Positions 17,011 to 29,845 of a stretch of 64,000 nucleotides of DNA are shown in pieces (position 1 is the stretch's first letter; each line of letters starts with the position of its first letter). The stretch lies in NCBI GenBank assembly GCA_022818135.1, contig JAFMSR010000034.1, forward strand, positions 124,001 through 188,000, read 5' to 3'. A program made the translations under genes and the position numbers. This DNA is from Saxidomus purpurata (lineage: Eukaryota; Mollusca; Bivalvia; Venerida; Veneridae). The notes under the pieces were generated by a model, which was not told the origin of the DNA, did not search any database, and saw nothing but the letters and a program-made list of their open reading frames with translations.

Positions 17011-18922
17011 TATATAGAAGAAGACCTTTGTTTCTTTTTCACATTATGTATATCTACTGACTTTAAAAACACATTTGCGCTCGGCCAGCAGACTGGAAAA
17101 TGAAAACCTGGTTTTGTGACAATTTCCTGTCACTTGTTAAACTTGAGTTAGATGTTTACATCAACTACGCGATGTGCAGAACCCATGAACTAACTGCGCC
17201 GGCTCAAGGTCAAGGTCACAGAGATCAAAGGTCATATGACTATATTTCGTGTCCACTCCATATCTCTTGAACCTCTTGTAGGATTTAAGAATAACTCAAC
17301 ACAAATCTTCACCATACTGACACGTTGGCAAAGCGCATGTAACAACAACATTGGTTCAAGGTCAAGGTCACTGTTACTAAAAATAGAAAAATTGTTTCTG
17401 CTCAATAACTCCAGTTAGGAGTCACCAATTGCAATGAAACTTGGTCTGTATGTAGCTTACATGGAAAGGAAGCTTGGGGTAACTTATGTACCATTATCTT
17501 TTAAGGTCAAGGTCGCTGTTATTAAAAACATATTATAAAAAAAATAAATTGTTTAAGATTGTTTAAGCAAGGTCAAGGTCACTCTTACTAAAATGTTAGT
17601 TACTAGATGTTCGTGTATTTTAGCATGTTTCAGCATAATTATTGACAAACTGCCATGGGGGAGACATATGTTTTGTGACAAAAACAACCATCTAGGGAAA
17701 AGGCTACCAGAACGGGTCGTAGAAATCGAACTTGGTTTATATATGAAGACTTCCTCGCCTCTTAACAGTGTAAATGACGTTTTCAAACGACGTTTCTTGT
17801 AAATGCCTCACAAATGGCGAGTTCAATACCATGGGTCACAACCTACACTAATTTGATTATTAAACTTGTCATTAAACTCTATCGAAGTTTCGAACTAGAT
17901 GGTTGTTTTTGTCACGAAAACATATGTCTCCCACATGGCACCATTTTTTCTATTTTTAGTAACAGTGACCTTGACCTTGAACAAAGGTGGTTGTTACATG
18001 CGCTCTGCACATCGTGTCAGTATGGTGAAGATTTGTGTGGAATTATTCTTAAATCCTACAAAATGTTCAAGAGATATGGAGTGGACACTGAATATAGTCA
18101 TATGACCTTTGTTCTAGAACTATGACCTTGACTTTGAGCCGGTGCATTTTGTAAACGGGCTCTGCACATCGCGTAATTGAGGTGAACATCTGACCCAAGT
18201 TTCATGAAAATCCTTTGAGGGCTTTAAGAGATATGGAGCGGACACTATTTTGCCGGACAGAGACGGACGGACGGACGGACAGACAGACAGAAAGACATGG
18301 CAAAAACAATATATCTCCCCAAGACACAATTCTCCTAAAAGAACGGATTATTACGTAGGTGCCGAAAATTGTCGATAATTATGCAAGCGCGCCATCTGGT
18401 GTAATAATGCGAGTACACGTTTCAACAGTGCGTTATGACATGCATTGTTCGTCCAACTGGCATGCGTTGTTTAGCTTAGATATATTATGTCTATTTCATA
18501 TAACGTAGCTATATTGGTCTATATTAGCAGTTGGCTTATATGTTAAAAGACGTTAAAATCATACATCTCAAGTATGACAAACGCAGTTATTACATTTCGA
18601 TCCAGTATCATTTATAGAATGTTATGATGAGGGTATCAATGACAGCCAAACAATGCAGTCAGGTTGTTCAACTTAATTTCGACCGTTTACTCAATCATCT
18701 TTAAATATAAGTTCAGTTTAATAGCAAATACAGAACACTGATATATGAAATAATTTAGAATACAACAATTCATCTCTCAGAAAGTTGTAATCATTTCTCC
18801 AGTTTTAAGAATAGAACATATAAAAAGGAAACATGCAATATCAGATGGACAAATACACACGTAACAATGCAAGATGGGATGTCAGAAGGCTCAATGTAAT
18901 TTTTGCATCAAAACTGTTCCAT

Positions 18923-19016
18923 ACTGCACTTTCTCTCAATGTGCTTGGCCATTGTATGAAGTTGTATTGAATTCCAACTAGTAGTTTTCAAGTTATGCTC
19001 TGGACAAGGAAAATGC
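18923..19016. repeat. Continuation of the 146-bp array
   Basis: After the foldback element the interrupted unit resumes with ACTGCACTTTCTCTCAATGT and runs to GGACAAGGAAAA. Confidence 0.8.
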
Positions 19017-19225
19017 AACACACCGCCTGACCGCTCGCCCACCTGACCGACCAACAACCGGGTGACTCCTATATACCCCCCTAAAACTTCGTTTCGGGGG
19101 TATAAAAACAAAGTAGCATCATGCTATAATTGTTTAAAATTAGCATAACTTATTTTAATGCATAACACGAGCTGTCCATAAGACAGCGTGCTCAACTTTT
19201 CTCAGTGTTTACCAATAAAAAAAAG
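19017..19225. other. E1-only segment with CCCCGAAACGAAG hairpin
   Basis: About 200 bases are absent from the mirrored place in E2 (near 32,632). They contain TATACCCCCCTAAAACTTCG followed by TTTCGGGGGTATA, an imperfect hairpin, and then GAGCTGTCCATAAGACAG. Related CCCCCGAA/TTCGGGGGTAT ends occur near 2620, 27,003 and 33,415. They could be ends of the tandem-core repeat family. Confidence 0.4.
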
Positions 19226-19559
19226 GTTTGGGCAGTAAAAGGCAAAGACAAGAATCTGTGTATTATCAAAGTGCAAAGAAGGGCCGTAAAGAGCAAGATA
19301 TTAAGTCAAGAGTAACCCTGAACACTACAGCAAAGTTTTAAGTTAATACTTCAAGTGGTTACTGATATATGTGCATGACAGTGCCCTGTATCACACAAGA
19401 CTTTGAATTGATAATTATAAGGGAAGCTTCAACGACAACAACAATCATGTTCATCTTTATGATTTATATGATCATCAACATTTCGGCTGATGCGTCTGGA
19501 AAGTACATGTATTACCGGTAACTATAAACTAAGATTGGTGTTCAAAAGAACACTTGTGT

Positions 19560-20225
19560 CGCCCTCTTACACTTTGTCAAAATAACCGATAATTTTGTGA
19601 CAAAATCTAAGTACAAAAAGGGACATAACTCTATAACCTATGACTTTGACCTTACTAATTTGGTGGCATCACGTTTTTTTGTCATTAGCAATACAATTTG
19701 AAAATTTGATGTTAAAGCTGCTCGCTCTCATATTTTGGTTAAAAGATAAAGTTCGTAAAACTGTATCTAAATAACGTATTTTAGAACATATGGTCATATA
19801 AAAAGGCTCCAGCATAAATTCATGTCCGGTATATCTCTAAATTTACAAAAATAAGCAAACGCTTTTGAAATTTCAATATAAACATGTTAAGTGGCAGTTC
19901 CGTGTAACCAACATTTTCAATCAATTTCTTCAAATTCCTACCTAGATTCTTGCTTATATTTTGATTCCAGTCTTTCGTTTTATTCTAATGAATAAGTTGT
20001 CAATCTTTAAAAAAAAATCAGGTTATAGCCAATGTTAAGTTTTCGTGACACAATCTAAGTACAAAAAGGGGCATAACTCTGTCAAAAATTACCTTGACAT
20101 ACAAAATTTGAGTACATTACAATCCTTGTGTCATTAGCAATGCAATTTGAAAGTTAGATGAAGAAATCTTAAGAAATGACAAAGTTATAGCCAACGTTAA
20201 GTTTATGTGACGGACTGACCGACAT
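19560..20225. repeat. Tandem units with AAATCTAAGTACAAAAAGGG
   Basis: Two units (near 19,600 and 20,045) share CTAAGTACAAAAAGGGRCAT, ATAACTCT and GTCATTAGCAATRCAATTTG. The mirror region 31,210-32,080 has at least three units. A TTAA-type MITE has inserted between the units. Confidence 0.6.
19716..20022. mobile_element. TTAA MITE (AAAGCTGCTCGCTCT family), truncated copy
   Basis: It starts with TTAA at 19,712 and AAGCTGCTCGCTCTCA. The opposite end is missing. The mirrored copy in E2 (31,605-31,933) is complete with TTAA on both sides, so the truncation happened in E1. Confidence 0.65.
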
Positions 20226-20942
20226 TATATTCTCTTTCAAAATTTCAAAGCATATTCTGACCATTTGATATTAAATTCACAGCTAACATTTCATCACCAT
20301 TTCCATTGCAAGTACTTGGAAATTTATCTCATCTATTGGGCATCATTGTCAAGTGTTTCTAGTGAACTATTTAAAAAATAAATTGAAATATTTACATACA
20401 ACCGCCTTAAATTTTACACCTTTTCTGTTGTCTTCATTAAAAATCAGTATCTAATCAATATTCTAATTTAACAATACAGTCAAACTTGTGCTAAAGGTCA
20501 CCTTTAACTAGACGTCACCTGCTGACAACAGCCAGTCAGAATACCCCCATCCAAATTTGCTCTTTACAGCAGTCACCTGCCATCCGCGGGCAGCGGCCAG
20601 TGAAAAAGCATCCCGTAATCAGGACTGTGATGCGAACGTCCACTGAAATTTTAACAGCTGGCTTTTGTTTCTTGTAAAGTTGTTTGCACCTCAAAAGACG
20701 GGCGCAATAAATTAAGATGCTTTTGATAATTAGAAGAGGTTCTAACATTTAATTGTCACCTTCACATCTGAAGCAAACACATGCAATTAATCCGATGAAA
20801 CTGTCCGGTAATTACCAAAAATCGGCTCTTTTAATTGCTTAATTGTTTATTTGATGTAGAATATCTTCGCAATTTGGAGTTGCAGTTTACATTGTGCAAC
20901 TAAATAATTGTTTATTTCAGCTTATTAATGCATTCACGTTAA

Positions 20943-21258
20943 AGCTGCTCGCTTACAGTTACCGTTGAAAAAAGTATTTTTCAAAAACATTGACATTTTT
21001 ATTCATCAATATAAAACTAAAGCCTAGAATAAAAAAATAAGCAAAAATCTAGGTAGGAATTTGAAGAAATCGATTGAAAAGGTCGATTACATGGCACCGC
21101 TACACTATAATGGTAGTGTATTTTTTGAAATTTAGAGATGTACGTGACATGAATTTATACTGGAGCCTTTTTATAACACCATAATGTTCTAAAATACATT
21201 ATTTACATACAGTTTGAAGAAATTTATTATTTTACCCAAATCTTAAGAGCGAGCAGCT
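20943..21258. mobile_element. TTAA MITE (AAAGCTGCTCGC family), complete
   Basis: It is flanked by TTAA at 20,939-42 and 21,259-62. The terminal repeats are AAGCTGCTCGCTTACAG and, at the other end, AAGAGCGAGCAGCTT. The size of 316 bp and the lack of coding capacity fit a piggyBac- or Kolobok-type MITE. The mirror copy is at 29,530-29,845. Confidence 0.72.
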
Positions 21259-21629
21259 TTAAGTGAATTGTTTGATTTATTACAATTAAACTGAAAAACA
21301 CGCAGTTTATCTGGCAATTAATTGATACTAAAACTTGATAAACAATCTTTAGTATGATGAAACTATCACAACTGCCTACATCTCCGAAAAAAGGTCACCT
21401 GTTAACAACAGCCAAATTTGTGGTTTCCCTTGAGCCGCCTTTGTTCACAAGTTTAACTGCATGTGACAAACTCATTGGGTTACCCAAAGTTAATAACTCC
21501 TTTTCTCGAAGTAAATTATTCCAGCATTTATCCGTAATAATACTGAATCACCAAATCAACACAAAACCTTGCATTATACATGTTATATATATGAGTACAA
21601 AAATGACACTAAGTAGCTCTTTGTAGGTA

Positions 21630-21790
21630 CAGTACCGCCAGCGTTTCACTTCCGCGCGTTCTCGATTACCGATTAACGGTTACCGCACCGTAAACGGTTC
21701 TCGTTTCAGTTTAGTTAAATCCGTGTAGCCAATCAGAATGACTCTTACCGTGAAACGTTTTTCCGGAACCGTGTAGCCAATCAAGAGGGC
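21630..21790 (+). repeat. E2 left terminus and subterminal motif cluster
   Basis: After the terminal repeat CAGTACCGCCAGCGTTTC come ACTTCCGCGCG, ATTACCGATTAACGGTTACCG, ACCGTAAACGG, GTTCTCGTTTCAG, and two direct copies of CCGTGTAGCCAATCA about 65 bases apart, with ACCGTGAAACG between them. The inverted counterpart is 47,430-47,590. Confidence 0.65.
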
Positions 21791-24700
21791 TGGATGGACC
21801 AGTTTATTCTACGGGTATTGTGCGGGCCTGATTATTTATTTTTAGAATATTGAAAGTGTTTAGACAACGACCTTTATACTGTAGTCTTTGTTTGACGAGT
21901 TTCCGAGTGCGGTACGAAGCCTGTCGTTGAAATTAAATGTACGGGAAATTGACGATTACTTATAACTATTGATACATGTACTAATAATTATTATGACAAA
22001 ATCGATTTTAAAGTCCACATAATATATTCGTGAACATTTTCGGTCCTCAAATAGGCCCGCAGAATTCCGCACAATAAACATTAAACGGAAGCTGCAAAAG
22101 ATGGTGGCAGAAATGTTGCAAATCTGATCGTTTGATGTAAACAGGTGAATATTTGTTATGGTAAGCATAGATATTGTGTAAATGTTGTTACATAAATAAA
22201 ATAAAATGTAATTGAAGTGGCGCTATGAGTTTAAAGGGTTGTCACTACGTAAATGTTGAGTACAAGGAGATTTCCATTCATCTGTTCATCACAAAAACTG
22301 ACAAGTCTGAAGTTAAAAAAAAAAACCACTATATTAAACTGGTATTATCTTGTTCTTTATTCTGGTACAAAAAATAAGCTGCATAATAGCCTAATTATTT
22401 GGTCTTTCATAGCTATTCATAGCTTATGTTTATTGTATTGCCTATTGTAGTACTGGCTTCCATGCTACAAGTTTGTGCGGGTGTACCTACGAGTTTGTGT
22501 TTTTAAATATGATTTACTGCTAAGTACTTGTAAAGCATGTGTCCGAATTCTATGCAAGTTTCTTCAGAGGTATTCCCGTGCACATAGAAGCAAAGATATT
22601 TGGCAAAAAAACGTGATATCGATAATGAAGAAGTACTTGTATTGTGTACAGTCGATAAGGTGACGAAACTAATTTGTTGACAAGAGTTTGTGTTAATTGT
22701 CACTATCATCTTAGGTAAATTGCCCAGAGGGTAGTAAGTGGTGATTCAGTATCTTTTCAAATAGATGTTAAGCCGATAATTAAATCATTCAGTCAAGTTT
22801 AACAAAATTCAAAGATTTGATGTTTTTGTATCAGCGCAAAAACAAATTTACACATCGATTGGCAGATGTCCATGCAATTATGCATTGATGTTGTGATAAA
22901 TTATCGGAAACCTCTTGTGTTCTGATTGGATGAGTGCATAACAAGCAACGCTTTAAATGTATCAGCTTGCAGATCATGATGATTAGTGACGCATGTTTCC
23001 TCAAAGCTTTGAAATGCAGGATTTCCTGCTAAAAACATATATCTACCAGTGAGTTGTCCAAAAACCCGGGGATTTTGCAAAAATTTGGTAATACTGTAAA
23101 CCTAGAAATTATTTCACTCGTTTTAAGTAAGCGAAATTCGCAACACAGTCGATTCGCAAACTTAATTAGTCGCAAAATCGTTACTTACAATGAAAAAGTT
23201 TCTAGCTTTTCATCTTAATTTTTGTCCACCTCGTCAATTTGCTAGTATCCGCGATATTGGTCAGTTTGTTGAATTTACAATTTTTTGAAGAATTATCTCT
23301 GTTAGTTGTGCCTTAAAAAAGGTACCTGACAGAACAATGTATGTTTTTAATTCCCATATTGTACATTGTACAGCATTTAGGAAGTAGTAGACTGTTAAAC
23401 GGTCGAAAACAAATTATGTCTACTGTATTGAATAACTGAGATTACCAGGCCACTGTTACATCCACTGTTCAAGTGAGAAAAGTGTGACTAACGGAAAGCC
23501 AATATTTAGACTATGAATGCATTGTTTGATATCGCACAATACAAGTGAGAAATTCATGCTTTCTGCTATTAATCCAATTGATATTATCATGAATTTTGAA
23601 TTTAAAAAATGTTTTAATGACCGCAGTTAAAGGGGTCTCAAGAAAATGAGACTTATGAAAATGACTGTAACTTACTTTGTGCATCCATTGACCAGTTGTC
23701 ACATTGTATGATAGATATTATAAGGTTAAACCGTACAATACGGAGATATATTTGGACGAGTACCAGCTGTACCAGCTATCTCGTATTGTACAGGACAATG
23801 TTAAATAACCTTTTAATTCTATTATTTCATTGTATTTAGTTTAAATTAAAAATGATTCACTGAATATTGTATTTCTGTCTTTTCTGTATTTTCCCAGCTT
23901 AGTACGAATGCAAATATTATTTGTTCCTTCAATAAAAGATACCAGCGATAAATTTTGTGAAAATATCCAAATCTTACAACATTGGCATGACTTGCACTTT
24001 TACCCCTTTGTGTTAACCAGCAAACGACAAATAATCCTGATATCAAGACGATTAAACTTGCCGTTAAAAGGGTCAGAACTCTTATATACTTCACCCGATT
24101 TTCATTTGGATCATTTTCACACGTTTTGGGCTTTATTGTATGTTTAACATGGGACTGTTGTACCGTCCAAATATGGGGAAAATACAGAATTTGTTTGTAT
24201 GCATGTGCTGCCAATATGGTAATATATTGTACAGTCACGTGTTGCAAATAAACGTTCACGATTGGATATATAAAAAAGATATAGAATAAACGATCGTAAT
24301 TCGTCTGATTGAAATTTATGACATTTTGAATGCTTACTTTAGAATGAAAATACATATACAAATTCATTAATTCCGTGCACGAATACAGTTTACAGTCGTA
24401 CTGTGACGTAATATAAAAGATAAGTGATAAATCAACTTTTTTTGTGAACTTGAAATCAGCTTCAAATTGCCAAAGTTGATATTGACGCAATAGACTGCGA
24501 TATCTGCTCACCGTGTATTAAAATTAAGCATTAGAAAAGGATTTTGCTATTTAATATTCACGGAGTTCGTGATACCGATGGAACGCGAGCATTAATTTAA
24601 TATTTTGTAGTCGTGTAAATGTACGGCGTCGATACAATGCCAAAAAAATGGAGCCGAGAACAATTCTAGGTTTACAGTAAATCAATCTTTTATGGCATAT

Positions 24701-25512
24701 GATATATGATGAAACTTGCCTCCAAAATATTTTTTTCTCTTTATCATAATTATGAAAGTCGGACAACCAGGAGTGTTGACACCCCTAAGTTCCATAGTGA
24801 TGTATTCAGCATAGCGGTGTCGCCAACCATCAGTGTCCTACGATGAAGTTTTTTTACAACAGTCATTCTATGTTACACAGTCATGTTTTATGATGTAATG
24901 CCATTGAAGAAAATGAAAATATTTATTGATTAAATTATATTTTAAATTGTTTACTTATGTAATGAAATGTAAATTAAATTTCTGTCCACCATTCATGGAA
25001 CTCTCAGCCTGAGTTAATCTTTATTTTTGTTTCATTGAATCAAATGATAAGTTACTTTAGTTGAAGACTTTCGATGAATATTTTTTACAGTTGAGCCCTA
25101 CTTTGCCCAAGAAAGGAACGTGCCTAGGTGTACTAAGTTCATTTTCTATCAGGGAGCCCCAGTTGCATGTTGTGGTAGTAACTGATTATAAAACCCAGTA
25201 TTTTCAGTTAGTCTTTACAATCATTTTGACATCATAATTATGTTTTGTCTGCATTCTTCAGTGATGCTGCAGCCAAAAATACCGTTCGGAGCCTCAAAGT
25301 GAAAATGGTAGCCACACATTAGATTGAAACAAAATCAATTATACCTCTTATTTCGGAATATTCCAGGCGTTTAAAATGACCCAAAAATTTATAGTCCCTG
25401 GAGCACTTTGTATTTCAAATTACTTGTAGCCTTTACATTATAAAGAGCAATCCCTTACCGGTGAAACTGGCAATTATTTGTATGAAAAACATTCCTTACA
25501 TTGCTTTTTATT

Positions 25513-26644
25513 AGCTCACCTGGCACAAAGTGCCAGAGTGAGCTATTAGGATCGCATTCCGTCCAGCGTCCGTCGTACGTCCGTCCGTCCATCATTTCCT
25601 TCAAACAACATCTTCTCTGAAACCACTGGGCCAATGTTGATGAAACTTTGCAGGGATGTTTCTTGCATGAAGCTCTATCAAAGTTGTTATAAGAATTCCA
25701 TTCCATGCAGAACTCTGGTTGCTATGGCAACAAATAGGAAAAACTTAAAAAATCTTGTCTGAAACCACAAGGCCTAGAGCTTAGATATTTGGCATGTAGC
25801 ATTGTCTCGTGGACCTCTGCCAAGATTGTTCAAATTATGACCCCCGGGTCAAAATTGACCCCGCGCGGGTGGTCACTTAGTTTTGCATAGGCTTTATATA
25901 GGAAAAACTTAAAGAAATCTTCTTCTCTGAAACCAAAAGGCCTTGAGCTTAGATATTTAGCATGTAGCATTGTCTAGTGGACCTCTACCAAGATTGTTCA
26001 AATTATGACCCCGGGGTCAAAATTGACCCTGTAGGGGGAGTCACTTAGTTTTACATAGGCTTATATAGGAAAAACTTTAAAAATCTTCTTCTCTGAAACC
26101 ACAAGGCCTAGAGCTTAGATATTTGGCACGTAGCATTGGCTAGTGGACCTCTAGCAAGATTCTTCAAACTATGACCCCCGGGTCAATATTGACCCTGCAC
26201 GGGGGGTCACTTAGTTTTACATAGGCTTATATAGGGAAAACTTAAAGAAATCTTCTTCTCTGAAACCACAAGGCCTAGAGCTTAGATATTTGGCATGTAG
26301 CATTTGCTAGTGGACCTGTAGCAAGATTGTTCAAATCATGACCCTCGGGCCAAATTGACCCCGCCCGGGGGGTCACTTGGTTTTGCATAGGCTTATATAG
26401 GAAAAACTTAAAAAATCTTCTCTGAAGCCACAAGGTCTAGAGATTAGATATTGGCATGTAAAAATGACTATTGGACTTCTACCAAGATTGTTCAAATCAT
26501 GACCCCCAGGTCAAAATTGACCCTTCCCGGGAGCGTGGGGGGGGGTGGGTGGGGCAGAGGGAGGTGAATTGATTTGAACATGAGCCCTTGTATTATAGCC
26601 AATGGTAGTCAGGTGAGCGATATAGGGCCATCATGGCCCTCTTG
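25513..26644. mobile_element. Helentron-like non-autonomous element with tandem core
   Basis: This is an insertion present only in E2; the empty site is at about 39,070 in E1 (complement reads TTTTTATTTGTAAAT). It lies between T and T with no target duplication. One end carries a perfect hairpin, TAGCTCACCTGGCAC-AAA-GTGCCAG with GTGAGCTA. The other has AGGTGAGCGATA with GGGCCATCATGGCCC. The core is about five units of 170 bp with AAACCACAAGGCCTAGAGCT and TTGTTCAAATTATGACCCCC. T-T insertion, subterminal inverted repeats and a tandem core fit Helentron-associated (HINE, pearl-like) elements. Confidence 0.78.
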
Positions 26645-26689
26645 TTTGTAAATAAAAAAACTGCATTACATTATATTAAGTCTTGTACA

Positions 26690-28750
26690 TGTATAGCGCA
26701 TTATTTTTTACGGTGATATTGCAAAAATAGGAAAAGTGTTCTGAGAATGTGTTAAGTGAGGTTACAGTGGCAAAGAAATGAAAGTAAAGTATACATCACA
26801 CACTGTTATATCATTCATTATTCTACCTGTAAATTCATTTTCCTATAGAAAACAATGAAGAGTATTCAATGTGCTCCTTGGACTTAAAAATTTGGTCATG
26901 GATTAATTTTTGTCATCAGAATTTTCATTTTTACTATGGTTAGGGACGTTGCAGAAAACGCCATAGATTAATATTATATCACATCAGAATTCTGTTTACT
27001 ATACCCCCGTAACAAAGAAGTTGGAAGTGATTCCATTATTTCCAGCTTATATATGCATGACAATTATGTGTATGGGGATTGTTACTCAGTTTGTTAAAAT
27101 TTTTAAGTTTTACATATTCCTTTTCAGGCCTCCTTGAATACGGGTGAATATGACATCATTTCTGTGGAAAATCCTCGGCCTAGAAGCTGCCAAGTCAAAT
27201 TAGGTAAAGGTAGTAATTAATTTTTCTCAGCTTTTGTTAAAAACTTTCAAACGAAAATATTAGGGGTTTCTGTCCGGGCAGAATGATCATGATCTGTGCT
27301 GGAAACAAAGGCGGGAACACTTTCTACCAGAGTGGTATTAAACGGTTAAATGATGTTTCTTATGCACCTAATGCAGTGATAAATGTAACTTTCTGAAAGT
27401 TTTTGATGCTTCAGATGATCTCAATTATTATCATGTTAGTAAAACAAATAAAAAAAAACTTTTAAATTATTTTGTTATATGGTGAAAGGAAACATGTAAA
27501 TTTAATGTATATTATTAGCTTCATTTCACAATGTTTCACACTTAGTCTAATAACTACATGCTTATTACTGCATGTACATCCCTTATTTTCACTATTAAAG
27601 TTTTATTTCTAAAATTTGAATGTAGGGTGGTTTTTTTGTAGCTTTTTAAAATATTTTTTCAAATTGTCAAGCACCTAGCTCACATATAAATAAACCAAAT
27701 ACTATTTATCTGTTGCTGACTGGCAGTTTCTAGATGTACATTTACTAGAATTCATAAGAAAAATAAATAAAAGAAGTGGATGGGCAATTAAAATTTGGCC
27801 ACCTGCTGATTAATGACCAGTATTGTCATAAAATTGTGCAGTACATGCCATTGTAGGAAACCACCATTTCATTGTGTTCTTTTGTAACACAGGGCCTTTC
27901 ATAAATTAATAGTGTTATTTATTCCCAATATTATTTAGATGAAGACAATGGTATATATTTATTTTGATTTTTCAAGTTATAAAGTTCAGATTGACTATAA
28001 TACATGAATGTCTAGAACAATGCTTACTTTTAAAAATAATGTGAGAAATAACTCTCATGAATTATCTGTTATTAGCAGACAAAATTGAAATAACTTTAAA
28101 ACCACACTGGTATAATATTAGCAAGTATATGACTGTGTCCTTTTAGACAAAAAAATCACTTGATTTATTATATAAACAAAATGTATATGAAATCTGACTT
28201 TTTATATATTTGGCATATGAAATTGTCTTTCAAAGAAAAGTACATACTAGTTATTGAGTCTACACTATAATTCATTTTTGTTTTGTTCCTCTGTTTTATA
28301 AAAGTCCTGTTGTTGAAATATGAGACCTTTAAATTCTTATTGTTGCACTTTAAAAATTATTGATTGCCCCAGGCAGTATTGAAATCCTTATCAGTATGTT
28401 ATGTAAGGTTGCATAACCTTATAAACTACAGTATCACAAAGCAAGGTAGTGTAGATCCAGATGTTTCTGTCATATAGCACTGACCCAAAGCATAGTTGAA
28501 CCGTGTTATTAAAAAATTAAATCCAACAAAATTATAGCACTATTCAAAGAAGGGATTGTCTCCGATTTTTTTTTGCTGAATCTGAGAAAGCAGTGGAAAT
28601 TGTGCTTAATAGCTTATACTTGGCTTTTACCTGAGACACTGTGTCTTTGTACACATTTTTATCTTAATAATGTTATCAATGTTTTGAACCCCTTTACTCT
28701 GCTGGTAGCAAATTATTCTGCTTTTCTATGCAAATTGAATGATTTTTAGA
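26690..28750. other. AT-rich body of E2, no recognisable gene besides the exon-like segment
   Basis: The sequence mirrors 36,805-39,020 of E1. No long conserved frame exists in either copy, and scattered indels interrupt all six frames. Confidence 0.5.
27128..27203 (+). other. Exon-like 76-bp segment in E2
   Basis: It is bounded by a TTCCTTTTCAG acceptor and a GTAAAG donor. The 76 bases are open and read SLNTGEYDIISVENPRP then RSCQVKL. The same exon with identical length and splice sites is in E1 (38,522-38,597, minus strand). It is the best coding-like signal inside the E elements. The product is not recognised. Confidence 0.4.
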
Positions 28751-28851
28751 ATATAGATATACCGGTATTCTTTATTTTTTTGTAGAAATCATGCCTATGA
28801 GTATGATGAGAATAAGTGTCACAAGCATGCAGTGATGAGGGAAGTTAAAAA

Positions 28852-28919
28852 AAAAAAATAATAATATCAAACAGGGAATGCCACATACCAAAAACGCAGC
28901 CTCCCCAGCCTCCCCAAAA
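28852..28919. mobile_element. Short ATATCAAACAGGGAATGCCAC module, E2 insertion
   Basis: About 68 bases are present here and absent from the mirror site (35,789-35,796 reads CTTCCCTC directly next to CAAAACACC in complement). The insert has an A-rich start, then ATATCAAACAGGGAATGCC, and ends near GCAGCCTCCCC. Related modules are at 32.29, 47.07 and 9.84 kb. The transposition mechanism is unclear. Confidence 0.6.
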
Positions 28920-29529
28920 CACCAACATATGAAAACTGTAGGAAAACAGTCAACCCTTGCAGTGTGAAAAATGATGTTTTTGTGATGATCCCTCAACCTG
29001 TAAAGAGTTAAGAAGTTGGAAATTCTGAATTGAAGATTATGTTGGAACTTACACTTCAGGAAGTAGAGAGATTCAAGAAGACATAAATAGAGCAAAACAC
29101 CCAAGATAAAACAAAAAAAATGCTGGAGTAGAAATGTATGATGACGGTAATAATGGGGAAATGCACTACACCTACAAAGAGCGACTTAGCGTCATTTTTG
29201 TACTCATAGATATAATGCAAGGTTTTGTGTTGATTTGGTGATTCAGTATTATTACGGATAATTGCTGGAATATTTAACTTCGAGAAATGGAGTAATAACT
29301 TTGGGTAACCCGATCTGTTTGTCACATGCAGTCAAACTTATGAACAACGGCGGCTCAATGGAAACCACAAAATTGGCTGTTGTTAACAGGTGACTTTTGT
29401 TCGGAGATGTAGACAGTTGATATAGTTTCATCATACTAAACATTGTTTATCAAATCAAGTTTTATTATCAATTAATTGCCAGATAAACTGCGTGTTTTTC
29501 AGTTTAATTGTAATAAATCAAACACTTAA

Positions 29530-29845
29530 AGCTTCTCGCTCTAAGATTTTGGTAAAATAATAAATTTCTTCAAACTGTATGTAAATAATGTATTTTTGAA
29601 CATTATGGTGTTATAAAAAGACTCCAGTATAAATTCATGTCACGTACATCTCTAAATTTTGACAAATACACTACCATTATAGTGTAGCGGTGCCGTGTAA
29701 CCAACCTTTTCAATCGATTTCTGCAAATTCCTACCTAGATCTTTGCTTATTTTTTTATTCTAGGCTTTAGTTTTATACTGATGAATAAAAATGTCAACTT
29801 CTTTGAAAAATACCTTTTTAACGGTAACTGAGAGCGAGCTGAAAT
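29530..29845. mobile_element. TTAA MITE (AAAGCTTCTCGCTCT), E2 copy
   Basis: This is the mirror of 20,943-21,258. TTAA is present at 29,526-29 followed by AGCTTCTCGCTCTAAG. The far end GAGAGCGAGCTGAAATAA has lost the TTAA by mutation. Confidence 0.65.

Larger units (their letters stand above)
14390..18922. mobile_element. 4.5-kb foldback (palindromic) element in the tandem array
   Basis: The tips are perfect inverted copies: ATGGAACAGTTTTGATGCAA on the left, and its complement ending at 18,922. Inverted similarity continues inward for at least 850 bases (to about 15,240 and 18,120). A further inverted block, 17,130-17,750 against 17,830-18,150, meets near 17,790. The left arm is interrupted by about 1.9 kb (15,246-17,120) of other repeats, including a Tigger-like element. 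No transposase was recognised. The 8-bp duplication ACTGCACT would fit hAT- or P-like transposition. Confidence 0.72.

Noticed and set aside
23846..24511. A 221-codon minus-strand frame with a membrane-like stretch (LTLLTASLIVLISGLFVVCW)
   Set aside because: The mirrored copy in E1 (about 41,000-41,750) has stops and indels in the corresponding frame, no splice or domain evidence exists, and the sequence is AT-rich element body. It is likely a chance frame.
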